From the NCBI RefSeq assembly GCF_017313105.1, contig NZ_JAFLND010000002.1:62001-126000 (forward strand): DNA of 64,000 nt, in the 5' to 3' direction. The position numbers and the translations under genes are program-made. Of this stretch, positions 5,705 through 14,765 are shown in pieces (the first letter of the stretch is position 1; each line of letters starts with the position of its first letter). Origin of the DNA: [Muricauda] lutisoli (nom. illeg.). Its GTDB lineage: Bacteria > Bacteroidota > Bacteroidia > Flavobacteriales > Flavobacteriaceae. The notes under the pieces were generated by a model, which saw only the letters and a program-made list of their open reading frames with translations, did no database searches and had not been told where the DNA came from.

Positions 5705-7327
5705 ATGATTAAGAACTATTTAAAAATTTTAGTGGTAGCTGTACTTTTTTGTAGTTGTGACAACGACAAAAGGTCAAACGCAGACATCGTTGAGGTTGAC
5801 CAAACTACGATTGGTAAACAGATTGAACGTCTGGCATCGGATGAATTTCTAGGGAGAAAACCATTTACCGAAGGTGAAGTGAAGACCGTGAACTATTTAA
5901 GGGACGAATTTGAAAAATTAGGCCTTTTACCCGGTAATGGCAATAGCTTTTCTCAAGATGTTCCCATGGTGGAAATAACAGGAACACCCTCCGAGAACAT
6001 GGTGATTTCAGGTAAAAATGGAAATATCAATCTGGAATACTTAAAAGATTTTGTGGCCACAACAAACAAACCCGAAACTGAAGTCGGCCTTGACAATTCA
6101 GAGCTTGTTTTTGCAGGTTATGGGGTTGTTGCCCCCGAATATGGATGGAATGATTATGAAGGTATCGACTGGAAGGGTAAAACGGCTGTGGTGCTGATAA
6201 ACGACCCAGGTTTTAAATCTGGGGATTCAACCCTGTTCAAAGGCAATGAAATGACGTATTACGGACGTTGGACATATAAATATGAGGAAGCTGCCAGGCA
6301 AGGTGCTGATGGACTTATCATTATACACGATACCGAACCGGCCGCTTATGGATGGAATGTGATAGAATCTGGCTGGAGCGGTGCTCGGTTGACCATAGAA
6401 AGTGATATGCCTCTTTTAAATGTCGAATCCTGGATAAGTGGGGAAAGTGCCGAAAAAATGTTCAATGCCTCCTCCATGAAGGGTCAGGATTACAAAACCC
6501 TGGCCAGGAACAAGGACTTTAAACCGATTCCGTTGGATCTGAGTGTTACGGTGGACATTAAAAATGAAATCAAAAAAGATAACTCTAAAAATGTAGTGGC
6601 ACTTATACCGGGAACCGAAAGAAAGGACGAATATATTATCTACTCCGCGCATTGGGATCATTTTGGTATTGGTAAGGCCATTGATGGCGATTCAATCTAT
6701 AATGGTGCTGTGGACAATGCATCCGGTACTGCAGGTTTATTGGCTATAGCAGAAGCGTTCAAGAAAAATGGCCCTACAAAACGTTCCATTGTCTTTATTG
6801 CCGTTACTGGAGAGGAACAAGGGCTGTTAGGCTCCGCCTATTATGCCGAAAACCCCATTTACGACCCCAAGAAAACAGTGGCGGACATTAATATTGACGC
6901 TCTGGACAGTCCGGGAAAAATGAAAGACTTGACCATTACCGGTTATGGTCACTCTGAAATGGATGAATATGCCAAGGAAGCTGCCGAAAAACAAGATAGG
7001 TACGTTATTCCAGATCCAGAGGCGGAAAAGGGATACTTCTTTAGATCGGACCATTTTAATTTTGCCAAAATCGGAATCCCGGCCTTGTATGCAAGTGGTG
7101 CTTATGAAGGATTTGATATTAGCATTGATGACATCAAAAAGTATAATGATAATTATCGTTTGCACAAGTACCATCAGCCATCTGATGAATACGATGCTGA
7201 AACCACGGAATTAAGTGGAGTGCGATTGGACCTTCAGTTACTTTTTGAGGTCGGATTGAAATTGGCCAACGATGATTATTTTCCAAAATGGTACGATGGC
7301 AGTGAGTTTAAAGCGGCGCGTGAATAA
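5705..7327 (+). CDS. M28 family zinc aminopeptidase lipoprotein
   Basis: This 540-residue exported peptidase has a lipoprotein signal ending LFCSC (Cys18). After a helical N-terminal part it has a PA-domain insert (ELVFAGYGVVAPEYGWNDYE ... KTAVVLINDPGF). The M28 zinc-binding core follows: YSAHWDHFG (His ligand), GAVDNASGTAG (bridging Asp), VTGEEQGLLGS (catalytic Glu pair), INIDAL (Asp ligand) and FRSDHFNF (His ligand), so all five ligands are present. M28 enzymes release N-terminal residues from peptides; anchoring at the envelope suggests a role in peptide scavenging. It follows the truncated DUF6090 copy by 43 bp, and repeat copy 4 lies 28 bp past its stop. Confidence 0.92.
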   Translation: MIKNYLKILVVAVLFCSCDNDKRSNADIVEVDQTTIGKQIERLASDEFLGRKPFTEGEVKTVNYLRDEFEKLGLLPGNGNSFSQDVPMVEITGTPSENMVISGKNGNINLEYLKDFVATTNKPETEVGLDNSELVFAGYGVVAPEYGWNDYEGIDWKGKTAVVLINDPGFKSGDSTLFKGNEMTYYGRWTYKYEEAARQGADGLIIIHDTEPAAYGWNVIESGWSGARLTIESDMPLLNVESWISGESAEKMFNASSMKGQDYKTLARNKDFKPIPLDLSVTVDIKNEIKKDNSKNVVALIPGTERKDEYIIYSAHWDHFGIGKAIDGDSIYNGAVDNASGTAGLLAIAEAFKKNGPTKRSIVFIAVTGEEQGLLGSAYYAENPIYDPKKTVADINIDALDSPGKMKDLTITGYGHSEMDEYAKEAAEKQDRYVIPDPEAEKGYFFRSDHFNFAKIGIPALYASGAYEGFDISIDDIKKYNDNYRLHKYHQPSDEYDAETTELSGVRLDLQLLFEVGLKLANDDYFPKWYDGSEFKAARE

Positions 7328-7354
7328 AGGGTGGCCATTGCTTGGAACCAAAAA

Positions 7355-7370
7355 GTTCAAATAAACAATT
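7355..7370 (+). repeat. Dispersed intergenic repeat, copy 4
   Basis: GTTCAAATAAACAATT, one base different from copies 1 and 3 (G to A at position 13) and, like copy 1, followed by GCCA. It is the last copy found in the window. Confidence 0.6.
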
Positions 7371-7401
7371 GCCACAATCCAAACTTTTACTAGCCAGAAA
7401 G

Positions 7402-7434
7402 AAAGCCATCAGCGCAGGTTCACGGCTTTTTCCT
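7402..7434 (+). terminator. Weak possible terminator after the M28 gene
   Basis: AAAGCC (7402-7407) can pair with GGCTTT (7424-7429) across a 16-nt loop, followed by a short T-run. The 6-bp stem is marginal. Confidence 0.3.
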
Positions 7435-7569
7435 TTATAGAAAATCCTAACCAGCAAATAAGCCATTTTTTATTTTTTACATTTATAAGGAATGTAAATG
7501 CATTGATTTTGCACCAATTGGTGTATAATCGATTAAAATTTCAATCAAATCCTCACACAAACCGGTACT

Positions 7570-10077
7570 TTGAAAATTGTAGGCTTACAAATAAAAGTAA
7601 AAACACTGTTCCCACTATTGCTTTTGTTTTGCTGCAATGTCATGTTTTCACAAGAACAGTCGGGCGAACAACTATTCACCCTAAACGAATATAAAGCCGC
7701 CTCCAAGGCCATATTCACCTCTGTATTTTTTCTAGGGGCCTTTTTGGTTATGGGGGTTTATATGCTGCTTTTGTATATCCAAAACAAGAAAAAAGATTAC
7801 CTATACTACGCAGTTTACCTCATAATTTTCACCATTTACTTTTTCCTGAGAACAGATTCGGTTGTAAAGTTTGATTTGTTCAATTTAGGGCAATCTTATT
7901 ACTACTATTTACTCACGCCTTTGCTATTGGTCATTACCGGGGTGTATGTAAAGTTCATCAACATTTTTGCGGAGATTGAAAAATATGACAGGGCGTTCGC
8001 ATCCAGGCTCAATATATTTTCCAAGCTACTGTACATGATTGCCGGACTCATTTTTTTGTTTACCCTTTTTACCGATCAATTGGAGGTCGTGGAACGGTAC
8101 CAACATTTTGTGATGATACCCATGCACCTTTATACTTTAATGGCATTGATCAGGGCATTTTTGGTGATCAAGTCAAATTTGAGGTATTATGTGCTCTTTG
8201 CCAACCTATTTCTATTTGCCTTTTCAATTTTAGGAGTTTATGCCGCACAAGGACATAATTTCTCGGAAAACGTTACCTCTCATCATCTTTTGGGCTTTTA
8301 CACTTTTAATGCCTCCCAATTGGGTACATTTTTGGAAATGATATGTTTTTCCTTAGGGCTCGGATACAAGTTTAGCCTAATTGAAAAAGAAAAGGATGAG
8401 GTAAAGCAAAAATATATTGAGCAGCTTAAGGAGAATGAAGAGGTCTCCAAAAAATTAAACGAGGAACTCTCCGAACTCGTAGCCGAAAGGACAAAAGAAC
8501 TGGAAAAGAAAACCTCTTTATTGGAGAAGGAACAACAATTAAAATCCAAGCTCTATGTAGATATTTCCCACGAGTTTAGAACCCCTTTGACATTGATTTC
8601 GGGACCGACCGAAGCAAAATTGAGAGAAGGCAATCTATCTGATGCCGATTACAATTTGTTTTCCATGATAAAACGTAATGCCAGTCGTCTTTTGTCCTTG
8701 GTAAATCAACTGCTCGATCTTGCAAAACTCGACAAGGGAAGGTTAAAGTTAAAGGTCAACCAGGGCCACTTAGGTCTTCTCATAAACTTTATAGCCAGCT
8801 CTTTTGAATTCAAGACAAGTGCTAAAAAAATACAGTATTCCTACAATATTCAATCCATCCCAAAGGCATGGTTTGATGAGGATATCATAGAAAAAATTGT
8901 TACCAATTTACTTTCCAATGCACTCAAGTATTGCCCTGAAAATGGCATCTGTGAACTGGATGCATTGAAAAAGGACAAGAAACTGTTTCTTAAAATCCGA
9001 AATTCGGTAGATGATATTTCCGAAATACCCCTGGATAAGTTATTCAACAGGTTCTACCAAAACAATGAGTACGCTGAGGGAGCCGGAATTGGGTTATCAT
9101 TGGTCAAGGAACTGGTGCAATTACACAAAGGAAGTATTGATGTTTCGGCCAAAGAAGACAATACCATTGAGTTTACCGTTCAGATTCCCATAAGCAAAAC
9201 ATCGTTCTCACCGAATGATTTTGTAGCTGTTCCCCAAAAGACTCCAAAATTAATGGTGGAAAATAATGGGTCAGTAGAAAATCGGTCTTCCCATTTGGAG
9301 GAAACCAAGGATGGACTCCCTATTTTACTTGTGGTCGAGGACAATAAAGATGTACGGGATTTTATAAGGTCCTCGCTTAAGACCAACTATTCCATTTATG
9401 AAGCTAAAAATGGTCAACTTGGAATCGAAGAAGCATTACGGTTGATACCCGATGTAATTTTATCCGATATTAAAATGCCGGTAATGGATGGGATCACGAT
9501 GTGCAATCAACTAAAACAGGACCAAAGAACGAGTCATATCCCAATTGTCTTGCTTACGGCAGGAGTAGGCGAAGAACAGGAGCTTAAAAGCTTAAAATCC
9601 GGGGCGGACGATTTTATAGTCAAACCTTTCAAATTGCCCATTTTGGAAAAACGGTTGGCTAACCTTATTGAAGTAAGAAAAGCTCTTCGTGATAGATACA
9701 GTAAGGAGTTGGTTTTAAAACCAAATGACATTTCCATAACCTCTGCAGAGGAGGCCTTTTTGAACAAAATTCAAAAGATTTTGGACAAAGAACTTTCCAA
9801 TTCAGATTTTAATGCGGCCAAACTAAGTGAAATGCTTGGAATCAGCCGAATGCAGTTGCATCGGAAATTATTGGCCTATACCAACCTATCGACTTCCAAC
9901 TTTATAAGATCACAAAGATTGAAACAAGCCTTGGCCATGTTGGAGAATTCAAAAGCCAATATAAATGAGATTGCTTACTCCGTTGGCTTTAACACCCCTT
10001 CCTATTTTATAAAATGTTTTAAGGAGACTTACAACAAAACACCATTGGAGTACAGCCAATCCATTCATAATCAATAA
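7570..10077 (+). CDS. 7TM hybrid histidine kinase / response regulator with AraC output
   Basis: This single-chain two-component system of 835 residues starts with a signal-like N-terminus, then about seven membrane spans (49-265, 7TMR-DISM type) and a coiled coil (270-325). A HisKA domain has phospho-acceptor His334 in DISHEFRTPL. The ATPase domain has an N-box (IVTNLLSNALKY) and G-box (GAGIGLSLVKEL). A receiver follows (PILLVVEDNKDVRD, phospho-acceptor Asp633 in LSDIKMPVMDG, then Lys in IVKPF), and a C-terminal AraC-type HTH (about 735-832). It lacks the large periplasmic propeller of classical PUL hybrid sensors, so the signal is probably small or membrane-borne. I use the TTG at 7570, because no ATG lies upstream in frame and it supplies the signal peptide. 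Targets are unknown; the neighbouring genes are candidates. Confidence 0.9.
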   Translation: MKIVGLQIKVKTLFPLLLLFCCNVMFSQEQSGEQLFTLNEYKAASKAIFTSVFFLGAFLVMGVYMLLLYIQNKKKDYLYYAVYLIIFTIYFFLRTDSVVKFDLFNLGQSYYYYLLTPLLLVITGVYVKFINIFAEIEKYDRAFASRLNIFSKLLYMIAGLIFLFTLFTDQLEVVERYQHFVMIPMHLYTLMALIRAFLVIKSNLRYYVLFANLFLFAFSILGVYAAQGHNFSENVTSHHLLGFYTFNASQLGTFLEMICFSLGLGYKFSLIEKEKDEVKQKYIEQLKENEEVSKKLNEELSELVAERTKELEKKTSLLEKEQQLKSKLYVDISHEFRTPLTLISGPTEAKLREGNLSDADYNLFSMIKRNASRLLSLVNQLLDLAKLDKGRLKLKVNQGHLGLLINFIASSFEFKTSAKKIQYSYNIQSIPKAWFDEDIIEKIVTNLLSNALKYCPENGICELDALKKDKKLFLKIRNSVDDISEIPLDKLFNRFYQNNEYAEGAGIGLSLVKELVQLHKGSIDVSAKEDNTIEFTVQIPISKTSFSPNDFVAVPQKTPKLMVENNGSVENRSSHLEETKDGLPILLVVEDNKDVRDFIRSSLKTNYSIYEAKNGQLGIEEALRLIPDVILSDIKMPVMDGITMCNQLKQDQRTSHIPIVLLTAGVGEEQELKSLKSGADDFIVKPFKLPILEKRLANLIEVRKALRDRYSKELVLKPNDISITSAEEAFLNKIQKILDKELSNSDFNAAKLSEMLGISRMQLHRKLLAYTNLSTSNFIRSQRLKQALAMLENSKANINEIAYSVGFNTPSYFIKCFKETYNKTPLEYSQSIHNQ

Positions 10078-10501
10078 CAAACCATTGTTACATTTCTTCC
10101 ATCAATTGTTACATATTGCATATCACTAATGGGTAATGGTGCTTATTATTGTAGTAAGCCATTGACTATAAAAATATATAGTAATCTAAATACATTGATG
10201 TTTCGAACAGCCTCCAATCCTACCAAACAAACACAATAGTAAACCGTTGACCATGCGATTTTTCAAAGAGTCATAATTTCAATTTTTGATTTATGGTGTC
10301 TCCAAATACTCTTGAAATTTCGCGAAGGGTCACGGTTATAAGAACAAATCAGACTTTAGTACTTACACGAACCTGATCGCTTAATGGGAGGCTAATGCAA
10401 ATGGATACCTGTTTGTTTTTAATCCTTTGATGGTGAAAAAATTATTCATACTCCTGTAATCGAAAAATGCAGGGAACACTAAAAATTAAAACCTCAGAAC
10501 A
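10078..10501. other. Intergenic stretch without recognisable features
   Basis: These 424 bp are AT-rich, with no open frame that looks coding, no strong hairpin followed by a T-tract and no exact TAnnTTTG promoter. The length leaves room for a promoter of the 10502 gene, but I cannot place it. Confidence 0.5.
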
Positions 10502-11347
10502 ATGAACACTAAGAAAGTAATTTATTCAATCTTGATTGTATTATTTGTTGCACAAGGAGCTAACGCACAATTCTTTAAAAAACTAAAGAAAAAAGTTTCG
10601 GATAGAGTTGAGCGGACCGTAACGGATAAGGTTGCCGATAAGGCTGCCCAAAAGGCCAGTAAGGCAATGGACAAAATGTTGGATCCCGAATTCAACAAAA
10701 ACAGCCCGGTCCCAATAGGTGGAGAAATGGGAAACATGGATGATGTTCCCGATGAATACCAATTTGAGTGGGTATATAAAATGAAAATTGATGCGGCCAG
10801 GTCCAAAAGCGAAATGGACATTGCATATTACCTGAAAAAAGATGCGCCATACTGGGGTGCAAAAATGAACCAAGGCATGGATATGTTCATGATCTATGAT
10901 ATGTCCAAGCTCTTAACGGTCATTTTTATGGACAACGATGGGAATAAATTTGCCTCCGTGACAAAAATCCCTGATGATATCAATGTAGAAGAAATGAACG
11001 AGGATATGGACATTTCCAATTACACCATGACCGAAATAGCGGGCAAAACAGTACTGGGGTACGACTGTAAAGGCTATGTAATGGAAAATGACAAATACAA
11101 GTTTACCCTTTACAATACTTTTGATACCGAAGTAAGCTTTATCGACATATACGGTAAAAGCAATCAGATGCCCAAGGGCTTCCAAGTAGATTGGTTAAAA
11201 GAAGGTGACAATGAAGGCTTGGTCATGGAAATGATCATGGAGGACAAGGAGAATGACAAAAACAACATGACGATGACCTGCGTGCAATTGGAAGAGCAAC
11301 CATTCTCTATTAAAAAAGCTGATTATTCCACGTTTGGTAATCAATAA
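10502..11347 (+). CDS. DUF4412-type secreted protein
   Basis: A 281-residue protein with a Sec signal peptide (MNTKKVIYSILIVLFVAQGANAQ). A strongly basic amphipathic stretch (FFKKLKKKVSDRVERTVTDK, then an Ala/Lys/Asp-rich helix) follows, and then a beta-rich domain containing MNQGMDMFMIYDM, a Met-rich segment, and GKTVLGYDCKGYVME. The latter is a motif of the DUF4412 family of Bacteroidota, whose function is unknown. It probably acts in the periplasm or outside the cell. The next gene starts 39 bp downstream and is also secreted, so a two-gene transcript is likely, ending at the hairpin at 12149. Confidence 0.7.
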   Translation: MNTKKVIYSILIVLFVAQGANAQFFKKLKKKVSDRVERTVTDKVADKAAQKASKAMDKMLDPEFNKNSPVPIGGEMGNMDDVPDEYQFEWVYKMKIDAARSKSEMDIAYYLKKDAPYWGAKMNQGMDMFMIYDMSKLLTVIFMDNDGNKFASVTKIPDDINVEEMNEDMDISNYTMTEIAGKTVLGYDCKGYVMENDKYKFTLYNTFDTEVSFIDIYGKSNQMPKGFQVDWLKEGDNEGLVMEMIMEDKENDKNNMTMTCVQLEEQPFSIKKADYSTFGNQ

Positions 11348-11386
11348 TCAGAAAACCTCTCAAACAATTCTATTTACAACACCTTA

Positions 11387-12127
11387 ATGAATATGAAAAA
11401 AACAGCCTTGTTATTGCCACTCCTACTGATCGGCCAATTCGTTTTGGCCCAACAAGATTTTACAGGAACAATTCCCGATTGGGAAGTTGGCTCTGGGGAC
11501 ATTATAACTGGTCTGATGCAACCAAAAGTAATCGGTTCCGTTGATGATCAAGGTAACTTTAAAATTCCTTTAAACCCCAATTTTTTGGATTATGTAAAAA
11601 AGGAACTCGAAGAAGAGAACAAAAAGGATAACGATGGTTGGACTGCATCTTTAATGACCGTCGACAAGTTGTTCAACTGCTTTGGAGATTCCCTAATGGT
11701 GGAAAACGGTAACCAACCCATTTCCAGATTATCCCAAATGGGAGCGTTTATGTTGGTGAATATGAGTGAGAAAAAACGATTGGGTTACTTCTTTGCGGTC
11801 AACTCAGCTGAGTTTGCAAAATCTTTAATGAACATTGGCACCTATGCCTTTACACCAGGATATTATGTGGACTGGTATTTTGTGGATCGTCCAGGGGCTG
11901 TTAAAGGCAACTGTAAACAAAAAGCTTACGCACTTAACCAAGAGGAATTTTATGAGAAGAACACAACCTATAATCTGGAGTTTAAAGAAGGTTGGAATAT
12001 TGTAAAATATGAAATCAAAAAAGTTTTTAAAGATAAAGAAGGTAAGACCTATCCTCAGGAAATTGAATATATAACACTGCCCGAAATTCCTAAAAACATC
12101 ACCTATTCATTTATTAAGGATGATTGA
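11387..12127 (+). CDS. Secreted protein of unknown function
   Basis: I do not recognise a family. The 246-residue product has a clear signal peptide (MNMKKTALLLPLLLIGQFVLAQ, with an alternative start two codons in). The mature region has alternating beta-like segments, two Cys in the middle (KLFNCFGDSL and VKGNCKQKAY) and no catalytic motif I can name. It follows the DUF4412 gene closely in the same direction and precedes a terminator, suggesting the two act together in the envelope. Confidence 0.7.
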   Translation: MNMKKTALLLPLLLIGQFVLAQQDFTGTIPDWEVGSGDIITGLMQPKVIGSVDDQGNFKIPLNPNFLDYVKKELEEENKKDNDGWTASLMTVDKLFNCFGDSLMVENGNQPISRLSQMGAFMLVNMSEKKRLGYFFAVNSAEFAKSLMNIGTYAFTPGYYVDWYFVDRPGAVKGNCKQKAYALNQEEFYEKNTTYNLEFKEGWNIVKYEIKKVFKDKEGKTYPQEIEYITLPEIPKNITYSFIKDD

Positions 12128-12148
12128 GATTTTATAAAAAACCATCTT

Positions 12149-12180
12149 GAAAGAGCTGAGAAGATTTTTTCAGCTTTTTT
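12149..12180 (+). terminator. Rho-independent terminator
   Basis: AGCTGAGAA (12153-12161) pairs with TTTTCAGCT (12166-12174, one G-T pair) and is followed by a run of T. It ends the 10502-12127 transcript. Confidence 0.65.
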
Positions 12181-12322
12181 ATGGGTTACCCTAGAAAACC
12201 TTGCTGTTACTCATGTTTGAAAGGTAAACTTTTATCGGGGCTTACCCAGTTTAATAGTTTGTTAACGTTTTTAACGTCTTATTTTCATAAATTGTTAATG
12301 CCTAATTCATCATCAATCAAAA

Positions 12323-13843
12323 ATGAGACAATTAACCAACTATATTGTCTTACTATTTCTGTGGCTAAACTCCATGTTAGCCTTTGGCATTACCGTTAGC
12401 AGTGGTTATGCAGGCATACCTACGCCTACCGCCGAAACTTTTAAGGATTCCCTGGATTGGGCCGACTACTATTTCAATATCCATCGTTTTGAAGAAGCAG
12501 TTCCCATATACAAAAAGAACCTTGAGGCAACCAATGAGGAAGAAAAAATCCACATTCTAAAAAAGTTGGCGCTTAGTGAGGCCGCATTGGACAATACAGA
12601 AGAGTCCATCTCTTACATTTACGACTATTTTAAAATAGATTTTCAGCCCACATTTTTGTTGCATGAGGATTTTGATGGTATCCGAAGAGAACAAAGCTTC
12701 GCCAAACTATCCGGAACAGTATTGCCGAAATTCACAGGTTGGTCCATTTTTTACCTTTTTGTTTGCTTAATTGGTTTTTATGTCACTTTTGTCCTGTTGA
12801 TCAATAAAAAGATCGACAAGCAGGCCAGGATTCTTATTGCAACTTTTGTCTTTATTCACTCTCTGTTTATTTTAAACATATGTGTCAACCAAACCAATTA
12901 TGTGTTCGAGTTCCCACATACCTACCTCATGTCCACTTGGTCCTCCTTTTTATACGGCCCGCTCCTTTTTTTATATTACAAAAGGGTATCCAAATCAAGC
13001 GACCTTAACAAAAAAGATCTTTGGCACTTTTTACCTACCGTTGTGCTTACCATATATTTATTTTTCACAGTTTATGGCTTTTCCGGTGCCCAAAAGGTAA
13101 CACAAATGTTGCAGCGACTGGAAGAAGGCTTAAACCCAGGAGACTCGACCAAACTATTGTTATTGGTTTCTCTAAAAGCAATTTCGTTGGGGGTCTATGC
13201 TTTATTTGTGCATTGGATTCTGACCAGAAACAAAGAAGGTTTGAATAAAAAAACCAGGATTTGGCAAAAAAACATCTACTTGATCCATGTTAGCTATGTA
13301 GCGGTGTATCTAGTTTATGGAGCGTATATTATTGCTGGTATAAACAGTGGTATATTCTATCATGCACCCATAGTTCTGATGAGCACTATGGTCCTTTATA
13401 TTGGGTACGCAGCAAACGTGCAACCCGACGTATTTAGCGGACGTTACTCCTATACCAACCGATTATTCCCAAAATACGTGAAATCCGGTCTCACGGAGAG
13501 CCTTTCCCAAGAACTTAAACAAAACTTAAGCGACCTTTTCCAAAAGGAAAAATTATATCGGAACAACGACATCAACTTGGATATGGTAGCCGATAAACTG
13601 GATACCACCCGCCATAATGCATCTCAGTTGATCAATGAACACTTTAATATGAGCTTTAGGGAGTTTGTAAACTCCCATCGTATTCAAGAGGCCAAAGAAC
13701 TTCTTGAAAAAGAACACGAACTCAACATTATTGACATTGCCTATGAAGTTGGGTACAACAACAAAGTGTCTTTCAACAAAGCTTTTAAAAAGGATACCCA
13801 ACTTACCCCAAGCGAATACCTCAACAACCTAAAACAGGGGTAA
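12323..13843 (+). CDS. Membrane-bound AraC-family regulator with TPR-like N-terminus
   Basis: A 506-residue protein. A signal-like start is followed by a TPR-like helical segment (about 40-110: WADYYFNIHRFEEAVPIYKK ...), six or seven membrane spans (about 138-375) and a cytosolic AraC HTH domain (about 395-505: INLDMVADKLDTTRHNASQL ... EAKELLEKEHELNIIDIAYE, VGYNNKVSFNKAFKK, LTPSEYL). Such fusions act as one-component membrane-bound transcription factors in Flavobacteriaceae, probably sensing something through the periplasmic or membrane part. The next gene encodes a soluble relative of its DNA-binding end. Both lie upstream of the SusC/SusD operon at 14766, a plausible target. Confidence 0.85.
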   Translation: MRQLTNYIVLLFLWLNSMLAFGITVSSGYAGIPTPTAETFKDSLDWADYYFNIHRFEEAVPIYKKNLEATNEEEKIHILKKLALSEAALDNTEESISYIYDYFKIDFQPTFLLHEDFDGIRREQSFAKLSGTVLPKFTGWSIFYLFVCLIGFYVTFVLLINKKIDKQARILIATFVFIHSLFILNICVNQTNYVFEFPHTYLMSTWSSFLYGPLLFLYYKRVSKSSDLNKKDLWHFLPTVVLTIYLFFTVYGFSGAQKVTQMLQRLEEGLNPGDSTKLLLLVSLKAISLGVYALFVHWILTRNKEGLNKKTRIWQKNIYLIHVSYVAVYLVYGAYIIAGINSGIFYHAPIVLMSTMVLYIGYAANVQPDVFSGRYSYTNRLFPKYVKSGLTESLSQELKQNLSDLFQKEKLYRNNDINLDMVADKLDTTRHNASQLINEHFNMSFREFVNSHRIQEAKELLEKEHELNIIDIAYEVGYNNKVSFNKAFKKDTQLTPSEYLNNLKQG

Positions 13844-13917
13844 ATTCTTATCGGGAACACCGAAAAACAAGGGTTTTATAGCTAACTAGTAGTCATCAAT
13901 CAAAAATCATCAATCAT

Positions 13918-14400
13918 ATGAAACGACTACTAGAACAATTCGTTTTTAAGTACAAGGGGCGGGAGGGCCAGACACTCAACCCCGTAAACAGTCATGAAAA
14001 GTACAAGAAGTCTGGATTAACGGAAGAAGAAGCCTTGGTAATTCGCAGTAAAATCAAAAAAGCCTTTGAGGAAGATAAGATTTACAGGAACAATACCATT
14101 TGTTTGGATATCCTTTCGGACCATATTCAAGACAATAGATATAAGGTATCCCAAGTGATCAACACCTATTTCTCCAAAAACTTTTATTCTTTTTTAAATG
14201 AATATAGAATAAGGGAGGCAAAAAAGCTATTGGTTTCTGAACCCTCTTTAAGCGTAAAGGCCATTATGTACGAAGTAGGTTTTAACAGTAAAAACAGCTT
14301 TTACAGTGCCTTTAAGAAAATCACAGGGCTTAGTCCCAACGATTACAGAGCTGCTACAAATATTGGATTCGTCAGGCAACACGAAGTACAGGTGGCGTAG
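13918..14400 (+). CDS. Soluble AraC-type HTH protein, paralogue of the preceding gene's C-terminus
   Basis: This 160-residue protein consists almost only of an AraC-type double helix-turn-helix (about 60-150: ICLDILSDHIQDNRYKVSQV ... LSVKAIMYEVGFNSKNSFYS, LSPNDYRA). It resembles the end of the 12323-13843 protein, including the lead-in YKKSGLTEE (YVKSGLTES there), KIYRNNTICLD (KLYRNNDINLD) and RIREAKKLL (RIQEAKELL). It has no sensor domain. It may be a partial duplication acting as a co-regulator or competitor at the same sites. The gene starts 74 bp after its neighbour and ends at a strong terminator. Confidence 0.8.
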   Translation: MKRLLEQFVFKYKGREGQTLNPVNSHEKYKKSGLTEEEALVIRSKIKKAFEEDKIYRNNTICLDILSDHIQDNRYKVSQVINTYFSKNFYSFLNEYRIREAKKLLVSEPSLSVKAIMYEVGFNSKNSFYSAFKKITGLSPNDYRAATNIGFVRQHEVQVA

Positions 14401-14430
14401 CAGTGCCCAAATAGTTTAAGCTATTTGCAA

Positions 14431-14460
14431 AAACCTCTTGGAATTCCAAGAGGTTTTTTT
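14431..14460 (+). terminator. Rho-independent terminator after the AraC pair
   Basis: AACCTCTTGGAA and TTCCAAGAGGTT (14432-14455) form a perfect 24-bp palindrome flanked by A and T runs. The 3' T-tract follows at once, so it should stop transcription from the left. Confidence 0.8.
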
Positions 14461-14765
14461 ACACCTATTATCAAATGGTCACCATATCCATCCGTATCTG
14501 TTAAAAAAGGTACTTCCCTATGGGCATCCCTTTTTTTAAGGTTCTCGCCGTTTAAAAAGTACCCGGCACAATGCACTTATAGGTTGTTTTGTTATGCAAT
14601 TGTAAAGGTAGGGCGGTGAGAGGCTCTACTTCTTAAAAAACAAAATCCATTGAGTTTTGTTCACTTCCCAGAAGTATTATTTGAATTAGCTATCATTTTC
14701 CTAGCGCCGCCCACCTTTCTCAGTTGCCCTAACTCATGTCAAATTACTAACAAAACTTTATTCGT
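14461..14765. other. Leader region of the first SusC operon
   Basis: These 305 bp lie between the terminator and the SusC start. I find no coding frame worth reporting and no exact TAnnTTTG promoter. It presumably contains the promoter of the 14766-20577 operon. Confidence 0.4.

Noticed and set aside
12262..12277. TTAACGT direct repeat before the membrane AraC gene
   Set aside because: Two 7-nt AT-rich copies 9 bp apart are weak evidence for an operator in this base composition.
14425..14619. 64-codon plus-strand frame after the AraC pair
   Set aside because: It begins inside the perfect terminator palindrome at 14431-14460 and has no conserved-looking segments.
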